A stretch of 5,560 nucleotides of DNA from Lachnospiraceae bacterium (GTDB lineage: Bacteria; Bacillota_A; Clostridia; Lachnospirales; Lachnospiraceae): contig JAGACI010000234.1 in assembly GCA_017614185.1 (NCBI GenBank), forward strand, positions 1-5,560, given 5' to 3'. Positions 1-5,560 of this stretch are shown here, in pieces; positions within the stretch are counted from its first letter, which is position 1; the number at the start of each line of letters is the position of its first letter. The position numbers and the translations under genes were made by a program. The notes beneath the pieces are model-generated. The model saw only the letters and a program-made list of their open reading frames with translations. It was not told the origin of the DNA and made no database searches.

Positions 1-1291
1 CTGCCCCTCTTGGCATGGGTTCCAATAAAAGGTGAACCTCCGCATAGTGTCTTAAGGGCTCGTAATGACCCACACCCTCAACGGGCGCTGCAATTGTCTC
101 CTTATATAAAACCCTTCCGGGTCCGAAGTCCACATTTATATCAAATCTTTCTTTTATCTTATACTTTAAAATCTCAAGACCCACTTCACCCATGACACTG
201 ATGCCGATAGTGCTGCCATCCTCTGATTTTGTTACGGTAAGGGTGGGGTCCTCATCTTCCATCATCTTGATTTTTGGAAAAAAGGTGACCGGTGAAACCT
301 CGGGTGGCAAAATAAAGCTGTAGCTTTGAACAGGCGTCATAAGAGGAGTGGCTGCTTCCGACTCCGTGATTCCAAGGCCGTATCCTATTCTTGTATCTGT
401 AAGCCCTGTAAAAGCACAGATTTCTCCCGCCTCGGCATAGTCCCTTGTTTCAAACTTTTCTCCCGAGTAGAACCTTATCTGATTAATCTTATCGTTACTG
501 CCCTTTACTATCTCCTTAACATTGCATCTTCCGCTTGTAATAAGGGCATGCGTTAAGCGCTCGCCCTTTGAATCCCTGGTGATCTTAAACACTCTTGCGC
601 CAAATTCAGGGCTGTCATTTCCGGAAGCCGGAGCGTACTTACAGACATTTGAAAGGAGTTCGTTAACACCATCATTTCTTAGAGCACTTCCGTAAAATAC
701 CGGGAAAAGTTTCCTCTCTCCGACAAGTTTTCCTATCTCGTCATCTTCTATCGTTGCACCCGAAAGATAGCGGTTCATCAGATTTTCATCACACATGGCG
801 ATGCCCTCATCCCTGTCATCTTTTGAAAAATCAACTATACCTTCGCCAAACTTTGCATTTATCTGCTTTAGAACATCCGCTCTGTCGACTCCCGGCATAT
901 CGGTTTTATTGACAAAGATAAATGTGGGAACATTGTAATGCTTTAAGGCTCTCCATAGAAGAAGCGTATGTCCGTCCACGCCGTCGGTGGCGCTCACAAG
1001 AAGAATTGCGGCGCTAAGGACAGACAGAGTTCTCTCCGTCTCTGCAGAAAAGTCCATGTGTCCCGGAGTATCAAGAAGTGTTATATAGGTATCATTTGCC
1101 TCAAAAACAGCCTGCTTTGAAAAGACAGTGATTCCACGCTGTCTCTCAACAGAGTCCGTATCAAGGAAGGTGTCTCTGTTATCAACTCTTCCAAGATTTC
1201 TGATGGCTCCCGTATTATATAGAAACGCCTCCGAAAGCGTCGTCTTGCCTGCATCAACATGAGCAAGGATACCGATTACTATTTTTTTCAT
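1..1291 (-). CDS. TetM/EF-G-type translation GTPase, N-terminal 430 residues (runs off left edge)
   Basis: This is a ribosome-binding GTPase of the tetracycline ribosomal protection (TetM/TetO/TetW) and EF-G superfamily. The reading frame is open for 430 codons from ATG 1291-1289 to the window edge, with no stop or frameshift. All G motifs are present: P-loop AHVDAGKTT at residues 10-18, RGIT at 52-55, DTPGH at 74-78, NKTD at 128-131 and GSA at 201-203. The beta-barrel domain II follows at about 231-310, domain III at about 325-400, and the start of domain IV carries GHYEPLRHYAEV near 408-419. TetM proteins are about 640 residues, so roughly 200 are missing here, including the domain IV loops that dislodge tetracycline. 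The start is supported by GGAG at 1298-1301, six bases upstream. The family call is firm. Tetracycline resistance is not established, because domain IV departs from TetM and the gene looks like a resident chromosomal paralogue. Confidence 0.93.
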   Translation of the reverse strand, partial: MKKIVIGILAHVDAGKTTLSEAFLYNTGAIRNLGRVDNRDTFLDTDSVERQRGITVFSKQAVFEANDTYITLLDTPGHMDFSAETERTLSVLSAAILLVSATDGVDGHTLLLWRALKHYNVPTFIFVNKTDMPGVDRADVLKQINAKFGEGIVDFSKDDRDEGIAMCDENLMNRYLSGATIEDDEIGKLVGERKLFPVFYGSALRNDGVNELLSNVCKYAPASGNDSPEFGARVFKITRDSKGERLTHALITSGRCNVKEIVKGSNDKINQIRFYSGEKFETRDYAEAGEICAFTGLTDTRIGYGLGITESEAATPLMTPVQSYSFILPPEVSPVTFFPKIKMMEDEDPTLTVTKSEDGSTIGISVMGEVGLEILKYKIKERFDINVDFGPGRVLYKETIAAPVEGVGHYEPLRHYAEVHLLLEPMPRGA

Positions 1292-1321
1292 GATTCACTC
1301 CGTTTCAAGCACTGCCTTTAA

Positions 1322-1330
1322 ATTATATCA
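1322..1330 (-). promoter_or_regulatory. Extended -10 promoter of the GTPase gene
   Basis: On the minus strand this reads TGATATAAT: a perfect TATAAT at 1327-1322 preceded by the TG of an extended -10. No good -35 is visible at 16-18 bases; that position lies inside the terminator stem of the preceding gene. Extended -10 promoters can work with a poor -35. Transcription would start near 1315, giving a leader of only about 24 bases ahead of the ATG. This is inferred from motif match alone. Confidence 0.6.
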
Positions 1331-1372
1331 TAGAAAAGAAAAGGCACGGTTATCCTTTTTGATAACCATGCC
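1331..1372 (-). terminator. Intrinsic terminator after the lipoprotein gene
   Basis: The arms 1343-1354 and 1361-1372 form a 12-bp stem around a 6-base loop. On the minus-strand transcript every position pairs, with one G-U wobble (1347/1368), and the stem is followed by the U-rich tail TTTTCTTTTCT. On the plus strand the same position is a C-A mismatch and no U tract follows, so the hairpin acts in the minus direction. It begins 19 bases beyond the lipoprotein stop codon at 1392-1394. Confidence 0.82.
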
Positions 1373-1391
1373 CTAAATTCAACGTATCGGC

Positions 1392-2690
1392 TTACCAGTC
1401 AGAATCATCATAGCTGTAATCGTCATACCCGCCGTAATCACCGGCATCCGAATAATCTCCGGGATCCGACCACTCATCATATCCGTCTCCGGGATCTGAG
1501 AACAGATCGTAATCATCTACGTAATCACCCGTATCCCAGCCTGCGTCGTTACTCTCATAGAATTCACCGTCGTCATCTATGTAACCATCGTTTCCAAAGC
1601 TTTGGAAGATATTCTCATAACCGTTCCAGTACCAGATGTCGCCGTCCTCGTCAGTCCAGTAGAATGTCTCGACGGCAGTATTATTCTTCTTGGATGTTGA
1701 CTTCTTGGTCTTGCCTTTGTTGCTGCCGGCCTGCTTGGGTACCTCTTTGGGTGCCGTACTCCAATCGGTTCTGTATGTACAGGTATCAAGCATGTTAAGA
1801 CAGATTCCGTAATAGTTCTCTATTACATCCTCGGGAGCAATCGTTATGCCAAACATCGCATACCCTGTAGGCCCAAAATAGCGCATCTGTGCAACCGCCA
1901 GAACCTGTTCAAGTCCGGAATCAGGATAAATGGAGCCATCCATCCATATGAATTCCGTGATTTTATAGTGGTTGCCCATATCCTTAAAATCGGATCCAAT
2001 GCTCTTGATAATATAATTGCCATAGATGCTTTTCATGAAGTTATTAATCAAATAACCCATGCAAGGCTTCGCAAGTCCCGCACCCTTGCCCATATATTTA
2101 TCCACATCGACAAGAGGCTGGAATGTAACCATGATATTGCTGTAATAATCTGAAGAACCGGGTTGCGGTGTTTTGTTGCCAAAGCTTAATGTGTTGGCCA
2201 AATCAGTTCTTGCCTCGGCATTAAAGTTAGCAGGGTAATTAATTGAATAGGCTTCAAATTTACCCGGGAAATATGCAACCTGGGTAAGCTTGTCATTCAT
2301 TGATGCGGCGAAATCAAATTCGCCTGTTCTGCTAAGGGTCCCTCCATCCTGATCCACTAACTTATCGCCTGACAGGCTTAATGTTTCGGGATCACTCATC
2401 CCATCGTAATACATAAGATAGCTGTCGCCGTCTTCTTCAATATGACCGTGAAATGTCTGAGTGCCCGATTCATCATATGCAGCCCACTCAAGACTTGCCG
2501 AAATCACGATATAAAACGGATAGTCGTCATACTTCCAAAATCCTGCGCAGGCAGGTGCTTCCTCTGCAGCTTCTGCTGCCTCTTCACCGGCTTTTGCATC
2601 GCCGGCTTTTTCATCTCCGCACGCCAAAAGCGACAGCATTAAAACTGTCGCCAAAGCAAGCGAAAGAATCGCTTTTAATACTTTCCTCAT
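1392..2690 (-). CDS. Secreted lipoprotein with a long acidic Asp/Tyr/Gly tail, function unknown
   Basis: The protein has 432 residues. The N-terminus (MRKVLK, then a hydrophobic stretch at 7-23) ends in a lipobox LLAC with the lipidated Cys at 24, so it should be anchored on the outer face of the membrane. An Ala/Glu-rich linker follows (25-47). A small beta-rich module spans about 50-122 (GFWKYDD start, DGGTLSRT end). A second globular region at about 135-310 begins with FEAYSINYPANF, which loosely recalls PsbP/DcrB-like folds; that is a guess. Residues 315-335 are a Lys-rich linker with eight Lys. Residues 336-432 contain no Lys, Arg or His and are very rich in Asp, Tyr, Gly and Trp. The ATG is fixed by GGGAGG at 2697-2702, six bases upstream. 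The gene starts 37 bases after the kinase stop. I do not recognise a specific function; a surface, cation-binding or wall-contact role would be inference. Confidence 0.9.
   Translation of the reverse strand: MRKVLKAILSLALATVLMLSLLACGDEKAGDAKAGEEAAEAAEEAPACAGFWKYDDYPFYIVISASLEWAAYDESGTQTFHGHIEEDGDSYLMYYDGMSDPETLSLSGDKLVDQDGGTLSRTGEFDFAASMNDKLTQVAYFPGKFEAYSINYPANFNAEARTDLANTLSFGNKTPQPGSSDYYSNIMVTFQPLVDVDKYMGKGAGLAKPCMGYLINNFMKSIYGNYIIKSIGSDFKDMGNHYKITEFIWMDGSIYPDSGLEQVLAVAQMRYFGPTGYAMFGITIAPEDVIENYYGICLNMLDTCTYRTDWSTAPKEVPKQAGSNKGKTKKSTSKKNNTAVETFYWTDEDGDIWYWNGYENIFQSFGNDGYIDDDGEFYESNDAGWDTGDYVDDYDLFSDPGDGYDEWSDPGDYSDAGDYGGYDDYSYDDSDW
1456..1499 (-). repeat. Short in-frame tandem repeat in the lipoprotein tail
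   Basis: Two copies of a 14-base unit, at 1456-1469 and 1486-1499, match at 13 of 14 bases and are offset by 30 bases. They encode SDPGD at residues 398-402 and 408-412, a 10-residue period. The flanking tail continues with looser GDY and DDY units. This points to growth of the tail by local duplication. Confidence 0.6.
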
Positions 2691-2702
2691 TACTGTCCTC
2701 CC

Positions 2703-2729
2703 AAAAAAGTGTTACTCCCCCACTTTTTT
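2703..2729. terminator. A-tract/T-tract hairpin between kinase and lipoprotein genes (weak terminator or readthrough element)
   Basis: The arms 2703-2711 (AAAAAAGTG on the plus strand) and 2721-2729 (CACTTTTTT) are perfectly complementary over 9 bp, with a 9-base loop at 2712-2720. On the minus transcript the 3' arm ends in six U, as in a bidirectional terminator. The U run is itself part of the stem, and only two of the nine pairs are G-C, so termination may be partial. The 5' arm overlaps the kinase TAA stop (2728-2730), and the U run abuts the GGGAGG ribosome binding site of the lipoprotein gene at 2697-2702. Confidence 0.5.
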
Positions 2730-2756
2730 ATACGTTAAAGCAGCTTCCTCCTACAA
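2727..2756 (-). promoter_or_regulatory. Possible weak promoter for the lipoprotein gene, overlapping the kinase stop
   Basis: On the minus strand, TTGTAG (2756-2751) and TATAAA (2732-2727) are separated by 18 bases; the TAA of the -10 is the kinase stop codon. The -10 matches at five of six positions and the -35 at only three of six. A start about seven bases downstream would fall near 2720, within the loop of the hairpin. This is a weak motif match. Confidence 0.25.
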
Positions 2757-4374
2757 ACTCACGGCAAATGGAGTTGTTGGGCAGGTTCTCTGAGCTTACG
2801 CCAATGAAGTAGTCAAGGAACTTAAGAAGTCTCTTGGCTTCATAATACTCAGGCTCTCCGGGCTCAATGCCAAAGAGCAAGGGCTCAGCATACTGCTTAA
2901 GCACTGCAAGTTCGTAGATAAGAACAGAGTTAAAGATTGCATCCGCACCTTCCTGGAAGGGGAAGATGTTCTCCTCCTCACCTCTTCTTACCGAAGGCCA
3001 TATTGCAATGGTTCCCTTTGCGGACGTTCCTCTGGTTCTTGCATCCCTAACCATCCTTCTGAGGAGTCTTCCGTCTGTTGTGGGAATTCTGTTATGATCA
3101 TCTACGTTTATGCAGGTTAACGCGCTTATATAGATTTTGTACTTACTCTCCGAAGGAAGCGAATAGGACATCTTATCGTTAAGTCCGTGGATTCCCTCAA
3201 TAACAAGTACATCGTCGGGTCCGAGTGTCTTATAGTGACCCTTGTATTCTCTCTTACCGGTCTTAAAGTTGAAACTCGGAAGCTCAACCGTCTTGCCGGA
3301 AAGAAGATCTGTCATATCTTTGTTAAACTGTTCAACATCGATAGCCTCAAGGCACTCGAAGTTGTAGTTGCCATCCTCGTCCTTAGGAGTATCCTCTCTG
3401 TTTTTGAAGTAATCATCAAGTCCGATAGGATGAGGGATAAGGCCCTGTGTTGCAAGCTGAATTGAAAGTCTGTGTGAGAAAGTGGTCTTACCTGATGATG
3501 AAGGGCCGGCAATCATAACAAACTTAACGCCGCCTCTTGCCGCGATATCTTTTGCAATCTCACCGATTCTTCTCTCCTGCTCAGCTTCCTGAACAAGAAT
3601 CATGTCGCTTATCTTACCGTTACAGATGTGGTCGTTCAAATCACCGACGGTTTCGATACCGAGCTTGTTGCCCCAGTCGTTTGCATCTTCCAACGCTCTG
3701 AAAAGATTCGGCCTGTCATCAAGAGGCTTGACAACAGTAGGCTCTTTCTTGGAAGGAAGAATAAGCATTGCTCCTCTGTCATAAGGAATTAAGTCAAAGT
3801 ACTTGATTTCCTTGGTGCTTGGGAACATGTATCCATAATAGTAATCATAGTAGCCGTCCATCTCATAGACATTTACGGATGAACTTCTTCTGTATCTGAA
3901 AAGCTTAACCTTATCGTCCATGCCCTGACGTTTAAAAAGTTCTATTGCTTCAGAGATGGGATAGCTTCTCTTAAATACTCTTACGTCCTCAGCCACCAGA
4001 TCCTGCATGCGCTGTTTAATCTTCTTAATTGTAGCGGGCTCCACCTTCACTCCATCCTTCGGACGAAGATAGTAACCTGCACCTATTGTGTATTCAAGTG
4101 TGAAAGCAATCTTGTCGCCTGCCACATCTTTAACGGCCTTCATGAACATCATTACTGCTGTTCTCATGTAGGTCTTGTTTCCAATATCATTCTTTGTTGT
4201 AAAAAACTCCAAGTCACAGTCTTTTGAGAGTTTCTTAAACAATTCTCTAATCTTACCGTTTACGCACGCTACCGCGATTGTACCGTCGTACTGATCTTTG
4301 TAATCCTCGGCAATTTCCTCATAAGTTGTGCCAACAGGATATTCCTTTACTTCGCCTTTAATCTTTACTTTCAT
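2728..4374 (-). CDS. TGS-SAD-uridine kinase-like fusion (nucleoside kinase family)
   Basis: The 548-residue protein is a full-length member of a family of about 550 residues, common in Clostridia, that joins ThrRS-like N-terminal domains to a uridine/phosphoribulokinase-type kinase. Residues 1-60 are a TGS domain. Residues about 65-210 resemble the SAD (editing) domain of threonyl-tRNA synthetase, including FPSTKEIKYFDL at 184-195. The kinase domain starts near 284: Walker A GPSSSGKTT at 290-298, the DDYF nucleoside-site motif at 320-323, LPSFNF at 365-370, a Walker-B-like strand LVIEGIHGLN at 390-399 and an Arg-rich lid RRMVRDARTRG at 439-449. It probably phosphorylates a nucleoside such as uridine with a nucleoside triphosphate in the cytoplasm, but the substrate is not certain. 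The ATG is set by GGAGG at 4381-4385, six bases upstream. It has its own promoter and is followed closely by the lipoprotein gene. All four SAD editing residues are replaced. Confidence 0.93.
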   Translation of the reverse strand: MKVKIKGEVKEYPVGTTYEEIAEDYKDQYDGTIAVACVNGKIRELFKKLSKDCDLEFFTTKNDIGNKTYMRTAVMMFMKAVKDVAGDKIAFTLEYTIGAGYYLRPKDGVKVEPATIKKIKQRMQDLVAEDVRVFKRSYPISEAIELFKRQGMDDKVKLFRYRRSSSVNVYEMDGYYDYYYGYMFPSTKEIKYFDLIPYDRGAMLILPSKKEPTVVKPLDDRPNLFRALEDANDWGNKLGIETVGDLNDHICNGKISDMILVQEAEQERRIGEIAKDIAARGGVKFVMIAGPSSSGKTTFSHRLSIQLATQGLIPHPIGLDDYFKNREDTPKDEDGNYNFECLEAIDVEQFNKDMTDLLSGKTVELPSFNFKTGKREYKGHYKTLGPDDVLVIEGIHGLNDKMSYSLPSESKYKIYISALTCINVDDHNRIPTTDGRLLRRMVRDARTRGTSAKGTIAIWPSVRRGEEENIFPFQEGADAIFNSVLIYELAVLKQYAEPLLFGIEPGEPEYYEAKRLLKFLDYFIGVSSENLPNNSICREFVGGSCFNV

Positions 4375-4405
4375 AGCACGCCTCCGTACAGAAAATTTAC
4401 AGTTA

Positions 4406-4434
4406 ATTTTATCATTTTTCTATACATTTCGCAA
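4406..4434 (-). promoter_or_regulatory. Sigma-A-type promoter of the kinase gene
   Basis: On the minus strand, TTGCGA at 4434-4429 and TAAAAT at 4411-4406 are separated by exactly 17 bases, and TG precedes the -10 by one base (TGATAAAAT). The -35 begins seven bases beyond the MCP terminator's U tract. Transcription would start near 4399, giving a leader of about 25 bases with the GGAGG site and no room for a riboswitch. Confidence 0.65.
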
Positions 4435-4440
4435 TGCAAT

Positions 4441-4480
4441 AAAAAAAGCAGACTGATACATTTTACAAGTTCAGCCTGCT
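4441..4480 (-). terminator. Intrinsic terminator after the MCP gene
   Basis: The arms 4447-4456 and 4471-4480 form a 10-bp stem (one G-U wobble on the minus transcript) around a 14-base loop. The minus-strand transcript continues into seven U (4447-4441). It lies 27 bases past the MCP stop codon at 4508-4510 and separates the MCP from the kinase promoter. Confidence 0.88.
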
Positions 4481-4507
4481 CTTTAAGCCTGTGTTTATGT
4501 AATACTA

Positions 4508-5560
4508 TTATGCACTAATCTTCTCAAGTGTAAAGAATTCCATCTTGTCACTTAATGTCTCAGCCATTACCCTGAGGTCTGCCGCAGCTTCGCTGATAAG
4601 AGCAAATGTTGCGTTCAGTTCTTCCATGGAAGCGTTTGTCTCCTGTGTGGAAGCAGCGTTTTGCTGTGAGATAGCGGAAAGTTCTTCGATGATGTCTGAG
4701 AAACTTACCTTAAGCTCGTTAAGAAGATGAATCTTATCGGCAATCACCTTGGTTGAGCCTTCAACGTTGTTTACGTTTGCAACAACGATATCCATATCTT
4801 CCTTGGTATTATTAAGATCCTTGTTCTGCTCCTGCATGCTCTCACTAAGAAGTTTAATTGTCTCAACGCTTTTCTGTGATTCTCTTACAAGTGTTTCAAC
4901 AATCTTATTAATAGAAACAGCAGCATTCTTGGACTGCTCTGAAAGTGTACCGATTTCGGTTGCAACTACGGTAAAGCCTTTACCGTGATCGCCTGCTCTT
5001 GCTGCCTCAATTGTTGCATTGAGCGAAAGAAGCCTTGTCTGCTCTGCGATAGCTGTGATTATATTTGAAGCCTCGGCAATGTCCTTGACAGAATCATTTG
5101 TAAGGCGGATCTGTGTGTTGATATCGTTCATTGAAACCATAACGTCTTCATTCTTATTCATAAGAGCGTTTAGGGTATCAACTGTACGGTTTGCGCCTGT
5201 AAGCATTTCGTTGGCAGCTGATGAAAGATTTTCAATGCTGTCTGTGATATCGTCAATGCTGTTTCCAAGCTCGGTTGTGTTGTTAACCGAATTCTCCATG
5301 CTTTCAGCCTGGGAAGCTGCACCACGGCTGATTTCTTCAACTGCTCCGGTAACCTGCTCGGCAACACGTGAAGCAGAAGCTGCGCTTGAAGCAAGGTTCT
5401 CGCCTGAAGCGGTAACATCTTTGGAAAGCTGCTTGGTTGCCGCGATAACATCCTGAAGTTTGTCACGTACCTGTGCCGAACTTGCCGCGATAACACCAAG
5501 TTCATCCTTACGGTTGAATGTACGGTCGTGAATAAAGAAATCAAGTTCACCGTCCTCAAG
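4508..5560 (-). CDS. Methyl-accepting chemotaxis protein, C-terminal 350 residues (runs off right edge)
   Basis: This is the cytoplasmic signalling part of a chemoreceptor that forms arrays with CheA and CheW. The frame stays open from the TAA at 4508-4510 to the right edge. The first Met inside the window (5299) is internal, because upstream codons continue the coiled coil and the HAMP domain. Visible residues 1-40 are the end of a HAMP domain, with the DELG motif at 18-21. A long Ala/Ser/Glu-rich coiled coil follows. The hairpin tip [18 protein letters not shown] (visible 173-190) runs into [12 protein letters not shown], then the return helix. A methylation consensus [10 protein letters not shown] sits at 4628-4657 on the return helix. 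The protein ends LEKISA, without a CheR/CheB-tethering NWETF tail. HAMP implies a transmembrane receptor, but the sensor domain and membrane segments lie outside the window, so the ligand is unknown. The tip has Arg where Asn or Ser is usual. Confidence 0.95.
   Translation of the reverse strand, partial: LEDGELDFFIHDRTFNRKDELGVIAASSAQVRDKLQDVIAATKQLSKDVTASGENLASSAASASRVAEQVTGAVEEISRGAASQAESMENSVNNTTELGNSIDDITDSIENLSSAANEMLTGANRTVDTLNALMNKNEDVMVSMNDINTQIRLTNDSVKDIAEASNIITAIAEQTRLLSLNATIEAARAGDHGKGFTVVATEIGTLSEQSKNAAVSINKIVETLVRESQKSVETIKLLSESMQEQNKDLNNTKEDMDIVVANVNNVEGSTKVIADKIHLLNELKVSFSDIIEELSAISQQNAASTQETNASMEELNATFALISEAAADLRVMAETLSDKMEFFTLEKISA

Noticed and set aside
10..556. Plus-strand open frames of 61 and 76 codons near the left edge
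   Set aside because: Both are antisense to the uninterrupted GTPase frame and resemble no known protein.
1..1291. A straightforward tet(M)/tet(W) acquired resistance gene
   Set aside because: No mobile element, leader peptide or conjugative gene is nearby, and the domain IV sequence differs from TetM. The family assignment stands but the resistance phenotype is not supported.
2453..2812. 119-codon plus-strand open frame
   Set aside because: It lies antisense across the lipoprotein signal peptide and the kinase end, has low complexity, and shows no ribosome binding site or recognisable domain.
4375..4507. Riboswitch or small RNA in the MCP-kinase gap
   Set aside because: The gap is fully explained by the MCP terminator, the kinase promoter and a leader of about 25 bases; no room remains for an aptamer.
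5297..5299. ATG at 5299 as the start of a short 263-residue MCP
   Set aside because: The same frame continues upstream without a stop to 5560 and encodes more coiled coil and the HAMP DELG motif, so this Met is internal.
5019..5456. 145-codon plus-strand open frame
   Set aside because: It is an antisense shadow of the MCP coiled coil; its Ser/Leu/Ile-rich composition is what the reverse of Ala/Glu/Asn codons gives.
5437..5495. Exact 14-base direct repeat (ttgccgcgataaca) at 5437-5450 and 5482-5495
   Set aside because: It encodes VIAA twice, 15 residues apart, in the MCP coiled coil. This is explained by a biased heptad composition; there are only two copies and no sign of a mobile or regulatory repeat.
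5170..5559. 129-codon minus-strand open frame overlapping the MCP
   Set aside because: It lies in a different frame from the MCP coiled coil, whose frame is open to the edge and matches HAMP and MCP signatures. The alternative protein has no recognisable feature.

Overview
All four genes in this window lie on the minus strand, so it reads from right to left. In transcription order they are: the C-terminal part of a methyl-accepting chemotaxis protein (MCP); a uridine-kinase-like P-loop kinase with TGS and threonyl-tRNA-synthetase-type SAD domains at its N-terminus; a lipoprotein with a very acidic C-terminal tail; and the N-terminal two thirds of a TetM-type translation GTPase that runs off the left edge. 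Gene content, strong GGAGG-type ribosome binding sites, sigma-A-like promoters and U-tailed terminators all suggest a Gram-positive anaerobe of the Clostridia. The protein style (MCP tip, TGS-kinase fusion, Asp/Tyr-rich lipoprotein) fits Lachnospiraceae best. The organism assignment is inference.

Region by region: 4508-5560 is the MCP, from the end of its HAMP domain through the whole cytoplasmic signalling hairpin. It is closed off by a good intrinsic terminator at 4441-4480. A -35/-10 promoter at 4406-4434 then starts the kinase gene (2728-4374). Only 37 bases separate the kinase from the lipoprotein gene (1392-2690). They hold an A-tract/T-tract hairpin and the lipoprotein ribosome binding site. 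A hairpin with a U-rich tail (1331-1372) ends the lipoprotein gene, and an extended -10 promoter directly beyond it starts the GTPase gene (1291 to the left edge). No intergenic gap exceeds about 135 bases, and I see no RNA gene, mobile element or CRISPR array.

The four genes do not form an obvious pathway. The MCP and the GTPase look like independent transcription units. The kinase and lipoprotein may be partly co-transcribed. I do not see a clear undescribed multi-gene system. The points most worth following up are the kinase's SAD domain, which has lost all four editing-site residues; the 97-residue lipoprotein tail with no basic residue; the TetM-like GTPase with a leader too short for tet(M)-type attenuation; and an arginine in the MCP hairpin tip where Asn or Ser is usual.
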